Source of the DNA: a bacterium
Lineage (GTDB): Bacteria > Bacteroidota > Bacteroidia > Bacteroidales > Muribaculaceae
Direction: 5' to 3'
NCBI GenBank assembly: GCA_004563195.1
Contig: SFTJ01000072.1
Coordinates: 1 to 13,430 of the forward strand
Length of the DNA stretch: 13,430 nucleotides
Made by a program: the position numbers and the translations under genes. The notes under the pieces were generated by a model, which saw nothing but the letters and a program-made list of their open reading frames with translations, ran no database searches and was not told where the DNA came from. Position 1 is the stretch's first letter. Every line of letters starts with the position of its first letter. This document shows, in pieces, positions 1 to 8,593 of the stretch.

Positions 1-812
1 AAAAAGCAATAGGCTGCGAGGCCAGACATAAGGTTGTTCACGAAATTATGAAACGATCGGTGCCTCGAGTGCTCCACTTGTGCCATATTCTTTAGCTCAT
101 CGTTGATGGTTTCTATTATGGAGCGTTTTCTAAGTATCACCTTGTCTGAAACACTCATAAGTGAGTTCTTCATCTTGTTTTTAAGTTTGGTTATCAACTG
201 AATGCCATCAATAAAGAGCTTGCAGAACAAATCTTTGCTGATGTAGCCACGGTCACCGACCAGCTTGCCATAAAGCTCTTCTGTGAAATGCGCTACTTTC
301 AACGGTTCCCGATCGTCAACGTTTCCTGGGGTGAACATAAAGTTAACAATTTCGCCCATCTCGTTGCAAACGATATGCAGCTTAAATCCATAGAACCATC
401 CCATAGAGCATTTGCCCCTTTGAGCAATACCTCTGAAGGTCTTATGCTGGAGTATTCGCTGGTTCTTGCACACTCTCAACGGGGTGCTATCGATAAAACT
501 TATACCAGTGCATTTGCCCATAAGTACCTGTTTTACAAGGACGGCAAGTTTCACAACGGCGCGTCTTTCCAGTTCCACGAATCGATTGTAAGACACTGTT
601 TTAGGAAAAAGGTGGCGCATATATTTGCACACATATTGAATATAGAAATGCTTCAAGCATCGGTATCCTGAATCGTGAAACAATATCAGAATGGTCATTA
701 CTTCAGAATCCGACATCATGCCATCGCGATGATATTTGCGTTTCTTGGAGCTATCGCAGTTCGGTATGGCTTTTTGCTCAAGAGTTTTATCAAAAACTTT
801 TTTTCCTAATTT
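1..812 (-). CDS. IS982-family DDE transposase, partial at 3' end and N-terminally truncated
   Basis: The frame is open from 812 to the window edge and translates to a typical Bacteroidales IS982 transposase. Recognisable segments in order are KVFDKTLEQKA, MMSDSEVMTILILFHDSGYR, LFPKTVSYNRFVELE, GKCTGISFIDSTPLRVC (first catalytic Asp), KCSMGWFYGFKLH, TPGNVDDREPL, KLVGDRGYISKDLF (second Asp), SDKVILRKRSIIETINDELK (catalytic Glu) and HSRHRSFHNF. The DDE triad is therefore intact. The start is abnormal: a TGA at 815-813 closes the frame, and no ATG occurs before the pair at 719-714. Family members I know have roughly 50 residues before the SDSEVMT segment, against about 33 here. The N-terminal helix is probably lost and the copy may be inactive. 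The last residues lie beyond position 1. The family call is firm; activity is unknown. Confidence 0.85.
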
Positions 813-842
813 TCAGCTAATTAAATTTCGTCGAACTCACGT
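1..842 (-). mobile_element. IS982-family insertion sequence, partial (cut by left window edge)
   Basis: The stretch is occupied by an IS982-type transposase frame on the - strand. Seen from the - strand, the element appears to end at about 842 with ACGTGAGTTCGACGAAATTT, starting with AC as IS982-family ends commonly do. The other end lies outside the window, so the terminal inverted repeat and target duplication cannot be checked. The transposase reading frame starts only about 30 bp inside this end, closer than expected for a complete element, which suggests an internal or terminal deletion. Confidence 0.7.
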
Positions 843-848
843 TAAACT

Positions 849-1406
849 ATGAAAAAGATTCTTTTTATCATCGGTTCGCTTCGCAAGGAATCGTTCAATC
901 GCAAAATCGCGCAAGAGGTGGAGCAAATGCTTGGCAGCCGCGCTGTGGTGGAATATCTCGACTATTCGGCCGTGCCGCTGATGAATCCGGACATAGAGTT
1001 TCCGGCACCGGAGTCGGTGATTGATGTGCGCGCCAAGGTGGCTGACGCCGATGCGCTTTGGATCTTTTCGCCGGAATACAACTACAGTTACCCGGGACAT
1101 CTGAAAAATCTCATCGATTGGCTTTCCCGACCATTAGTGCCGGGCGACAGGCAGACACCAATAGCCATAAACGGCAAAAAAGTGACTCTAAGCGGCGCCG
1201 GAGGAGCATCGCAGACCGCCAAATGTCGCGAAAAACTCACCGAGCTGCTCACTCTGCCCTTTATTCGCGCCGATGTGATGACTGAACCTCAAGCGGGTAT
1301 CACGCTCAACAAAGAGGCTTGGACCGAGGGGTGCCTGATTCTCACCGACGAGCAAAAGTCGGATTTGCGCCTGCAAGCCGAAGCTTTTCTCTGCTTCATC
1401 GGCTAA
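849..1406 (+). CDS. NADPH-dependent FMN reductase family protein (quinone/chromate reductase-like)
   Basis: This 185-residue protein has the flavodoxin-like fold of the NADPH_dep FMN_red family (PF03358). Residues 4-17 give a first strand followed by a phosphate-binding loop, GSLRKESFN. Residues 74-95 carry SPEYNYSYPG and then LKNLIDWLSRP, the family's FMN isoalloxazine-contacting motif. GAGGAS near 116-121 is a third family loop. Such enzymes are soluble and use NAD(P)H to reduce FMN, quinones, azo dyes or chromate; the true substrate here cannot be read from sequence. Length is normal. The ATG at 849 is only about 6 bp from the apparent IS982 end at 842, so the native leader seems displaced and no clear ribosome binding site is visible. 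The beta-lactamase gene starts 31 bp downstream, probably in one transcript. Confidence 0.87.
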   Translation: MKKILFIIGSLRKESFNRKIAQEVEQMLGSRAVVEYLDYSAVPLMNPDIEFPAPESVIDVRAKVADADALWIFSPEYNYSYPGHLKNLIDWLSRPLVPGDRQTPIAINGKKVTLSGAGGASQTAKCREKLTELLTLPFIRADVMTEPQAGITLNKEAWTEGCLILTDEQKSDLRLQAEAFLCFIG

Positions 1407-1437
1407 TATGTAGCATCAACCATTATTTGAACTTCTA

Positions 1438-2289
1438 ATGAACCTCAAACTTCACTATCCGGCAATATTGCTATCCATTATCATGATAGTAGCTTTTGCC
1501 ACCGATGCCAAAGCGCAAACGCCGACACAGAACTACGGTGCTCACATCATAAGCGGCAATCATAGTTACGGCCATAGCGAAGACAAGCCTTTTGCCATGC
1601 ACAGCGTGATGAAATTTCCTCAAGCGCTGTATGTTGCCGAATATCTATGCACTAACGGTTTGTCGCTTGGCGATTCGATTCTTGTAGTCAAAGACAGTTT
1701 GGACGCCAACACATGGTCGCCCATGCTTGCCACATTTCATGGTGAGCGACATTTCTCTTATGCCGAACTGCTACAATGGTCGCTCTCGCAAAGCGACAAC
1801 AATGCTTGCGACATACTTTTCAAGGCATGCGGCTCTCCCCACGAAGTGGAAAAATATATTGATTCATTGGGATTCAACAATATCCACATTCGCTTAACCG
1901 AGAAAGAGATGAGACAAAATCCACAGAGAGCTATCGAAAACTCATCTACACCAAGCGACATGACCCGGCTGCTCGAGTGGTTCTATCGGCACAAAAACGA
2001 CAACGCCTGTCTCACATTCGTGTGGCAAACAATGGCCGAGTGCAACACCGGCTCGAATCGCATAGCCGCTGCAGCGCCCCAAAACAGCATATTTATTCAC
2101 AAAACAGGTTCAGGATTTCCATCGCCCGACGGCCTTCAGGACAGAAACGACGTAGGCATAATCATCCTGCCCGACAATAGGCACATCGCGATAGCCGTAT
2201 TTGCAAGCAATTCCAAATCAGAAAAAGAAGTGGCGGACATAGCCCGACAATGCATGTCGCACCTACCACCCGATGCCACCACAAAGTGA
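1438..2289 (+). CDS. Class A beta-lactamase (subclass A2-like), secreted
   Basis: This 283-residue serine beta-lactamase should hydrolyse beta-lactams in the periplasm. Residues 1-26 form a signal peptide: a Lys/His start, the hydrophobic core AILLSIIMIVAFA, then a site after AKA. All class A catalytic motifs are present. S56-V-M-K59 is the SxxK nucleophile motif, S119-D-N121 the SDN loop, and E157-MRQ-N161 the omega-loop pair equivalent to E166/N170. The KTG box is K222-T-G224 within HKTGSG. The ENSSTPSDMTRLL segment after the omega loop and the overall spacing resemble Bacteroidales enzymes of the CepA/CblA/CfxA kind, but I cannot assign a named allele, so no symbol is given. It follows the flavoprotein gene by 31 bp without an obvious promoter of its own. 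Whether it gives measurable resistance depends on expression, which the upstream IS end might affect. Confidence 0.9.
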   Translation: MNLKLHYPAILLSIIMIVAFATDAKAQTPTQNYGAHIISGNHSYGHSEDKPFAMHSVMKFPQALYVAEYLCTNGLSLGDSILVVKDSLDANTWSPMLATFHGERHFSYAELLQWSLSQSDNNACDILFKACGSPHEVEKYIDSLGFNNIHIRLTEKEMRQNPQRAIENSSTPSDMTRLLEWFYRHKNDNACLTFVWQTMAECNTGSNRIAAAAPQNSIFIHKTGSGFPSPDGLQDRNDVGIIILPDNRHIAIAVFASNSKSEKEVADIARQCMSHLPPDATTK

Positions 2290-2347
2290 TTTCGCCAAAT
2301 ATTCTCCACAAAAAAGCATCATCCCTAACACTTTGCAATACAAAATA

Positions 2348-2397
2348 TCTGCCCACTTCTCACCGATTCGGATAATTCCGACAGAGAAGTGGGCAGA
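2348..2397. terminator. Long hairpin between convergent genes, likely bidirectional terminator
   Basis: A perfect 14-bp inverted repeat (TCTGCCCACTTCTC at 2348-2361, complement at 2384-2397) encloses a smaller hairpin, TCGGA/TCCGA at 2368-2372 and 2377-2381. It lies 59 bp after the beta-lactamase stop and 70 bp beyond the stop of the convergent addA-like gene, where both transcripts should end. There is no long T-run on either side, so intrinsic termination is inferred from position and stem strength. Confidence 0.65.
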
Positions 2398-2466
2398 GTT
2401 ATCAAATACATTAACTTGCTAATAATCTTTAAGTTAATGATTTTTTCACTTCGATTCTGAAAGCAA

Positions 2467-5400
2467 CTACTCAGCACGCGACACCTCGGCTATAACACCA
2501 CTCACCGGATAGTAGATATATCGCTTCAGCACCTTTTCGCCACCGGCTTCGAGTGCATCGGTATAGGCATCGAGCTGACCGGCATACCAGCCGGCATAGT
2601 GGTCGGATTCCTCATCGAGCACAGCACTTGGTCCCATTGGACAAGTCTTGAAATCGATGAGAATATCACCCTCTTCAGTCTGCCAAACGAGGTCGATACT
2701 GCCCGTCAAGACTTGTTCGTTGCGCTCCAAGCGGAATGGTCGCTCATGGTATGTTTTTACCGCTGCGCCATGAGTCTTGTTGAGATAACTTACCAGATTA
2801 TTCCACGCCTCTGTAATAGCATTTTTATCGGTCAACACACCGCCAAGGTCGTAGCCCGAAACAGTAGCATTGATATCCCCCTCACCACCTTCAATTCCGG
2901 CAAAAATCTGATGAATGCAATCACCCACCACAGCCATATCCGATGGCAGAGATGCAAACGGGATTCGCTTCTCGAAATCGTGATGCGACACCACCTTGCC
3001 CTTTGCTCGGACACGGCTTGGCGACAGGTAGCGAGGTTCGCGTTTTTCAAACGATGGTTCATCGATTTTCAACGCCATACCCAAGGTTTCGTCGCGCTCA
3101 CCATAACGCTCAAGCAGACTATTTTCTTCTCCACGAATTGTAAAATCTTTGAACATATGCCCCGTGCCGAACACATCCCAATCGCCCGATTCCGGAATGT
3201 TCGCTGCAACCCCGGTCACACCATTAATTTTTGGCCAATTAAGAAGCTTGCCATTTTTTCCGGGAACATTTATATTCAATATAAGCACATCTCTTGGACG
3301 AGTCATGCCCACATATAGCACGCGGTTTGATTCGGCAATTGCCGATTGCTTAGCATAGTTAAATTCACCTAAACTCTTAATAGCATCGCCGATAGGTTGA
3401 CTTGGAGAGTGCTTTGCTCCGAATATCCATGGAGTGAAACGAATGAACACATCGGGATAGGGATTCTGTGCTGATGGCTCTACGGTATATATGGCATTAA
3501 CGCCATATATCTTATCTTTGATAACCCTATTATCGTTAACCTTACTATCATTGAGCGACATCAAGATAACATATTTCCACTGCAAGCCTTTGCAAGTGTG
3601 ATAGGTGCACAGTTGCACCCCGGTAGGGTCGCCGACGCCATTGGGCGAGACAACTTCCACATACGAAAGGAAGCCGTCGATAGTGGCAGGCATATTCATA
3701 TTCACACTATGTTCTTCATAGTTGCGAGCTGCGCTGATGATAGAGTGAAGGCATGAATTTCCCATAGCCGGGTCTCTGTTCAATTTTGCGATTTCTTCGA
3801 ACAAGCCAAGCTCTACTATCATACTCTCAACGAGCGAAGCCACCGACTGCTGCTGAAGTCGAGACCGAATCTTGAGCAATCGGCTTATCATTGGCACATC
3901 GGCGAGAAAACTTTCGGGCTTTGCCTCGAGGTCGTCATCGTGCAGAATCTTAGACTCAATTATCTGCCGAGTGTCATAATCTTGCTCGGTAAGGAATGCC
4001 ACTGTAGCCTTTGAGAAGGCATCGGAAGCACTTTCCACAATGTGCAGCAATGCTTTTACCAAAGAATACTCTTTCGATTCGATAATCTGTATATCACCAC
4101 GACTTGCCGGGATATTCCATACTTGCAAATCTGATGCTACTTTCCCAAGCTCCGCATTCGTTCGCGCCAAAACAGCTATCTCATTTGGTTGTGCGCCCTC
4201 GCGAAGCAATTTCAGCACATGCTCAGCCACACCTATCTCATCGCTCGACACGAAATAGCGCAACGATGTTTCTTTATTATCGTTGGTTCTCACACTATCT
4301 AACCGAATATTTTCCGGGGCAAGAATGCCGCTAAATGTCTGCCCGTAGACAGCATTATTGAGGTCAACAATGTCGGGGAGCGAACGCCACGACTTGTCGA
4401 GGAGGTCGGTGTCACAGCCATTTTTTTGAGTAGAAATGCGGTCGACAACTGCTTTGACAAGGGGCACATCCGTGCCTCTAAATCCGTAGATTGCCTGCTT
4501 GTAATCGCCCACCCAATAGGAGTGCTCCATAAGATTGGAGAGAGCATCAAAAATCTTTACCTGAATAGGCGACGAATCCTGAAACTCATCGACAAACAGA
4601 TAACGATACGACTCTGAAATCTCCGAAGCAATATCCTCATTCTGCAATAAGAGACGCATATACTTCTCCATATCATTAAAGTCGAGCAAATTCTTTTCTC
4701 GCTTAAACTGCGCAAAATTCTCCTTCCAACGCTTCGCCAAATCGAAGAGCAACCTGATGTATGGCTCCTGCTTGTCGTAGACATATTGCGACTCATAAAT
4801 GTGGGCGAGACGCTCCAATACGGCAGCACATGTATCCCCGTAATTGCTTTTTAATGAGTCATTGATAGAATTATACCAAGCAAGACACTTATTGCCGGCG
4901 CGCCTTTCTATATCGTCAAATTTCTCATAATATGAATCCTTTTTCTTGATTCTATTATTGTTCTCCACATAAGTGCGAGCTTCTTCCAACATTGTGCTAA
5001 GTTCTTCATCGCTAACATCGGTATTTAAGTCCGCAAGCACAAACTGCCTTATAAAATCGAGTGACTTCTCTTCACTCCGGCTAAAGTCCTCTATTTCGTA
5101 GTTGGTGGCAAAGTCGATAATTTTCTTCAAGTGTCCTTGCCAAATGTTATAGTCGAAACTCTTCGATATAAAACCATTATCACCAATTCCACGAACATCA
5201 AACTCCCTGGCAAAGGCATGCAACACTTTCAGTTCCTCGCGAGTAGGCAAATCGGCAAGCGATTGCGAAATATAGTAGTCGGTGTCATTCTCAGCCATTA
5301 CACCCATGTCGGGCGACAAGCCGAGATTGAACCAATACTTTCCTATCATTCTCTGGCACACACTATGCACCGTGCCTATCATGGCATGGTCGAGCTGAAC

Positions 5401-5601
5401 TGCCTCCTCGTACATACCCTCTTCGAAGAGGAAAGCCTTTGCTTTCTCCTTAAACTCATTAGCAGCTTTGATTGTGAAGGTAGTCAGAATTACCTGTTCC
5501 GGCTTTACATTCCCAGCCTTGATTAACTCTGTCAATGTCTTTGTTAAGCGATAGGTCTTACCACTACCTGCGCCTGCATTTATATATGTTACGTTGTTCA
5601 T
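2467..5601 (-). CDS. addA: AddA-like UvrD/RecB-type helicase with C-terminal nuclease domain
   Basis: This 1044-residue superfamily 1A helicase carries all core motifs. Walker A GAGSGKT is at 10-16, TTFTIKAANEFKEKA is motif Ia, and GTVHSVCQRMI follows. FVDEFQDSS near 336-344 is Walker B, VGDYKQAIYGFRGTD near 363-378 is motif III, TYHTCKGLQW near 662 is motif V, and NRVLYVGMTRPRD near 755 is motif VI. A RecB-type PD-(D/E)XK nuclease closes the protein: GDCIHQIF near 892, GSIDLVW near 966, ILIDFKT near 979-985 and a downstream GQLDAY. The expected metal ligands (His, Asp, Asp, Lys) are visible. By family, it unwinds and degrades duplex DNA from double-strand ends with ATP and feeds recombinational repair or restriction of foreign DNA. 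It starts 6 bp after the AddB-like gene, clearly in one operon. It is somewhat shorter than Firmicutes AddA. The symbol denotes the family, not proven orthology. Confidence 0.85.
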   Translation of the reverse strand: MNNVTYINAGAGSGKTYRLTKTLTELIKAGNVKPEQVILTTFTIKAANEFKEKAKAFLFEEGMYEEAVQLDHAMIGTVHSVCQRMIGKYWFNLGLSPDMGVMAENDTDYYISQSLADLPTREELKVLHAFAREFDVRGIGDNGFISKSFDYNIWQGHLKKIIDFATNYEIEDFSRSEEKSLDFIRQFVLADLNTDVSDEELSTMLEEARTYVENNNRIKKKDSYYEKFDDIERRAGNKCLAWYNSINDSLKSNYGDTCAAVLERLAHIYESQYVYDKQEPYIRLLFDLAKRWKENFAQFKREKNLLDFNDMEKYMRLLLQNEDIASEISESYRYLFVDEFQDSSPIQVKIFDALSNLMEHSYWVGDYKQAIYGFRGTDVPLVKAVVDRISTQKNGCDTDLLDKSWRSLPDIVDLNNAVYGQTFSGILAPENIRLDSVRTNDNKETSLRYFVSSDEIGVAEHVLKLLREGAQPNEIAVLARTNAELGKVASDLQVWNIPASRGDIQIIESKEYSLVKALLHIVESASDAFSKATVAFLTEQDYDTRQIIESKILHDDDLEAKPESFLADVPMISRLLKIRSRLQQQSVASLVESMIVELGLFEEIAKLNRDPAMGNSCLHSIISAARNYEEHSVNMNMPATIDGFLSYVEVVSPNGVGDPTGVQLCTYHTCKGLQWKYVILMSLNDSKVNDNRVIKDKIYGVNAIYTVEPSAQNPYPDVFIRFTPWIFGAKHSPSQPIGDAIKSLGEFNYAKQSAIAESNRVLYVGMTRPRDVLILNINVPGKNGKLLNWPKINGVTGVAANIPESGDWDVFGTGHMFKDFTIRGEENSLLERYGERDETLGMALKIDEPSFEKREPRYLSPSRVRAKGKVVSHHDFEKRIPFASLPSDMAVVGDCIHQIFAGIEGGEGDINATVSGYDLGGVLTDKNAITEAWNNLVSYLNKTHGAAVKTYHERPFRLERNEQVLTGSIDLVWQTEEGDILIDFKTCPMGPSAVLDEESDHYAGWYAGQLDAYTDALEAGGEKVLKRYIYYPVSGVIAEVSRAE

Positions 5602-5607
5602 GCTGAT

Positions 5608-8367
5608 TTACTTAAAGAGATTATATTGACTAAAGAAATATTGTTTATTGGTAACGGGTTCCCCTTCCTTTTGAAGCGGGTAGAGATTACATTTCTCGGT
5701 GCTCTTCACATACGATAAACTGTCATATTCACCCATGGTCTCCGCCACCCCGCTGCCTAATTGCGTCTTACGATACTTTACAGAGTTTTTTATTTGTTCC
5801 ACTATGTCATTATTGTTTTCAGGGTCGATCTGATGGCAGTAATCACCCTCAAAGGTCTCCTTGCTATAGAGCTGACCTTCCGGCATAAGGAAGTAGGCCA
5901 CTCGGTTAACTATGTCATGCTTCTCTTTGGTCAACAAATATCGATAGAATTCCAGCTGAATGCTTCGATTTTCTTCAAGTTTCTCACAATAGCCACTGGT
6001 CCAAGTGGTCCACTTGAAATCGAACACCACCGGATGGCCTTCGCTATCTTCAAGAGTCATATCTATAAAGCCCACCATGTCACGGACATTATCTTCGGGA
6101 GTATTCTGTAAGCCCAAACCCACATGGCCCTCAACTAATCGTTCGCAACCTGTCACTTTCAATTCATTATTTTTCAAAATCTGAAGAAGATTATCGAGAC
6201 ATGTGCGCAACTGCACTCTCAGGACTTCCGTGTCGAGTTTGTTCTCAGCCAACTGCAGCAGTGCGCCCTTTGCCTCTACCACCTGGGCAAAGGTGGTGTC
6301 AAACTCACCGGCTATTCTGCCGGCTATCTCATCGGGCGAAGAATCGCGTTTTTCATTGCGAGGCGCAAACAATGCCTCAATCACGGCATGCGCCACATTA
6401 CCCTTGGTGGTCCTGACATCGGCCATCTTTGCCTTGCCTTCGGGGGTAATGTTGAGCATATACTGCATAAGATAGTCGAACGGATACTCCGCCAAAACTT
6501 CAATAGTAGTTGGGCTCAAATATTCGGGCCAGCGCAATTTTTTGGCATGGTCGAACTCCATTTCGGCAGGCAAAAGCCCCCTGCTCACCTGTTCCACCTT
6601 TCGGCGCAGGTCAGCACCTATGCTTGGACGTTCCACTATGTCGTCAAAGTTTTCCACTTGCTGCTCCAAGCGCACCATAAGTGGATGTTTCACCGCCGAT
6701 TCGCCACCTATACGCTCTCTCACCACCAAAACCAATTTATCCTTAGTCATGCGCAGCGGAGTGAGCATAACCTGCTCATTATAGGCATTTTCCGCCTCTT
6801 CTGCTCTCAGTTGCAACAGGTTTTTCTCCACAAGGGCATTTTTCTCCGATGGATATAAAAATGCGCATTCCCTATGATTGGCATTATCGCCGTCTACTCC
6901 TACCCACACCGTAGTTCCCGCCAACGATGCAATCTTTGCCGGCGAATCCACCACATTGCGACAACCTTTTTCCGCCACGGCATTGGTAAATGTATCTTTG
7001 CGATATACCGAACTCATCCACGAGTCGAGAATCTTATAGTCGAGCGTCTCTTCCTGGATGGTATTCAAGAGAATATTCACCACATCACACATTCCCGACA
7101 CAGCCATGAGTTGTTCCACCGTCTGCTCATTGCCCGACTTTTCACCACGCATGTGCGCGCACTGACGAGCCCACGATGCAAGTTCTGTAACAAATCGGCG
7201 CACGGCTTCGGTCTTAACGGGTTCGTTGCCATTTAACGACGGGAGGAACACTTCCACCAATTCCGCACGTTTTTTCTTATCTGTCTTACGTATTTCTTCC
7301 TGCTGATTCTCCGGCAGAGCCTTCTCATCCGGAGTAAGATATACAAAATCGCCGTCGATATATCTATTTATCAGTGCTTTACATTCATCATTGATATATC
7401 CGCCTTCTTTCACAATGCAGTCGGCAAGTTTGTTGCGGAAATATTTCTCGATGGGGTGCTCCGGCATATTCAGCCATTCTATGAGAGTGTTCACATTGAT
7501 TGGACGAGCAAAAAGTCCCAAGCCCAATACGAACAACTGTATCAACTGTGGAGCACAGTCGGCAGTAACACTGCCGCACATGGGCTTGTTCATAAGCATC
7601 AGCCAATTGTCCATCTGCTTGTTATCGGCATTCACCCACACGTCCACATCGTTGAGCTCCGTATAAGCCAAATACTCGCAAGCTCGGTGGTCGTCGGCAA
7701 ATTTCCAGATTCTTATCGAATCGTCATTCTTGTCGAGAGTAATCTTCTCATTATTGCCCGATGCAATGAGATTGCGCACCTTGCTGAGATTATTCTCGGC
7801 AGTTTCAGCGCCCTTGTTCACCTCGATTGTTGCGCCCTGTGCTTCGATGGCGTCTAACACGGTTCGAATTGCCGGCTTGAGCAGACTTCTGTCCACCGTC
7901 ATCTCCACCACCATTTCGCGACAGGAGAGCTGACGCTCTTTCACTTGATTGGCTACAATGCGCATACGCTCAGCCATATCGCAACCGGCTTGCTGAGCGA
8001 AATGCTCTTCCACACCCACAAGCACCTCAAGGCGCTTGCTTATTTCTGCTCCGGCAAACTGCCAGCCGGCGCTGCGCAATTCATCACGCCATGCAAGCAT
8101 AGCTTTTGCCGTGCTTAATCCCGATGTGTGAAACGATGCAGACATCACATTGTCGGGATGCGATGCCATATATTGGCACACGGCATCATAATAGTGCGCC
8201 AATCGCTCCGGTTCCGACTCTTCTTGGTAATGAAGCCCAAGGCGAAGTTCGAGAATATTGACCAAACCTATAGCATTTGTCACTACGGTGTCCATCATAA
8301 CACTGCTCCCGTTTTCGGGCTTGATGAATACATTTCCTGAATACTCAGGCGAGAAAATTATCTTCAT
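5608..8367 (-). CDS. addB: AddB-like PD-(D/E)XK nuclease subunit (helicase core inactive)
   Basis: This 919-residue protein is the first gene of the operon. Its clear part is a C-terminal RecB-type nuclease: GNVAHAVIEALF near 654-666, GFIDM near 764, VVFDFKWT near 780-787 and IQLEFYRYLL near 802. The metal-binding His, Asp, Asp and Lys are all in place. The N-terminal two thirds show no GxGKT/S Walker A, consistent with an inactivated helicase scaffold as in AddB/RexB. Classical AddB also has an iron-sulfur cluster made by one Cys in a SPSxL...CPF motif and three near the C-terminus. Here the matching segment reads SPTTIEVLAEYPFDYL, without Cys, and only one Cys (KCNLYPLQ) remains near the end, so the cluster is probably absent. 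The N-terminus (MKIIFSPEYSG) is not one I recognise from canonical AddB. The partnership with the helicase rests on adjacency and shared nuclease type. Confidence 0.72.
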   Translation of the reverse strand: MKIIFSPEYSGNVFIKPENGSSVMMDTVVTNAIGLVNILELRLGLHYQEESEPERLAHYYDAVCQYMASHPDNVMSASFHTSGLSTAKAMLAWRDELRSAGWQFAGAEISKRLEVLVGVEEHFAQQAGCDMAERMRIVANQVKERQLSCREMVVEMTVDRSLLKPAIRTVLDAIEAQGATIEVNKGAETAENNLSKVRNLIASGNNEKITLDKNDDSIRIWKFADDHRACEYLAYTELNDVDVWVNADNKQMDNWLMLMNKPMCGSVTADCAPQLIQLFVLGLGLFARPINVNTLIEWLNMPEHPIEKYFRNKLADCIVKEGGYINDECKALINRYIDGDFVYLTPDEKALPENQQEEIRKTDKKKRAELVEVFLPSLNGNEPVKTEAVRRFVTELASWARQCAHMRGEKSGNEQTVEQLMAVSGMCDVVNILLNTIQEETLDYKILDSWMSSVYRKDTFTNAVAEKGCRNVVDSPAKIASLAGTTVWVGVDGDNANHRECAFLYPSEKNALVEKNLLQLRAEEAENAYNEQVMLTPLRMTKDKLVLVVRERIGGESAVKHPLMVRLEQQVENFDDIVERPSIGADLRRKVEQVSRGLLPAEMEFDHAKKLRWPEYLSPTTIEVLAEYPFDYLMQYMLNITPEGKAKMADVRTTKGNVAHAVIEALFAPRNEKRDSSPDEIAGRIAGEFDTTFAQVVEAKGALLQLAENKLDTEVLRVQLRTCLDNLLQILKNNELKVTGCERLVEGHVGLGLQNTPEDNVRDMVGFIDMTLEDSEGHPVVFDFKWTTWTSGYCEKLEENRSIQLEFYRYLLTKEKHDIVNRVAYFLMPEGQLYSKETFEGDYCHQIDPENNNDIVEQIKNSVKYRKTQLGSGVAETMGEYDSLSYVKSTEKCNLYPLQKEGEPVTNKQYFFSQYNLFK

Positions 8368-8407
8368 TTTTCAGATAGATTTATCGGTTGTAATTATTTT
8401 GTAGATG

Positions 8408-8415
8408 CAAATCTA
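8408..8415 (-). promoter_or_regulatory. Putative promoter (-7 element) of the addBA operon
   Basis: Read on the - strand this is TAGATTTG, matching the Bacteroidota -7 consensus TAnnTTTG, 41 bp upstream of the addB-like ATG. About 20 bp further upstream is TTCG, an imperfect match to the -33 TTTG element. The assignment rests on consensus and position only. Confidence 0.5.
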
Positions 8416-8515
8416 TGGAATTAAAAGCATTATATCGAATTTTTTCCTCGGTTTTTTCTTCAAATTATCCCCGAAACAGGCCTTATGCACCATATTCATC
8501 GCAAATAGTATAAAA

Positions 8516-8552
8516 AATATACTTGGTAATTAAAGTATATTATTTATCTTTG
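8516..8552 (+). promoter_or_regulatory. Promoter of the HxlR gene with an overlapping palindromic operator candidate
   Basis: TATCTTTG at 8545-8552 matches the Bacteroidota -7 consensus TAnnTTTG, and TTGG at 8523-8526 sits at about the right distance to act as the -33 element. A perfect 9-bp inverted repeat, AATATACTT at 8516-8524 and AAGTATATT at 8533-8541, covers the -33 element and the spacer. HxlR-family dimers bind such palindromes (the Bacillus YodB box also has TACT...AGTA half sites), so autoregulation by the gene starting at 8594 is a reasonable inference. It might also affect the divergent addBA promoter about 100 bp away. Confidence 0.6.
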
Positions 8553-8593
8553 TGCAGATAATATTTCAGACGCTGACAGTATTAAAGGAATAT

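Noticed and set aside
288..671. 127-codon open frame on +
   Set aside because: It is the antisense shadow of the IS982 transposase, whose - strand translation carries the family motifs and DDE residues.
2599..3318. 239-codon open frame on + inside the addA-like gene
   Set aside because: It lies opposite the conserved nuclease and motif VI region of the helicase; its translation shows no domain and no promoter precedes it.
8552..8593. Earlier in-frame ATG for the HxlR gene at 8552
   Set aside because: It overlaps the -7 promoter element and adds 14 residues not found in the family; the ATG at 8594 has AAAGGAA just upstream.
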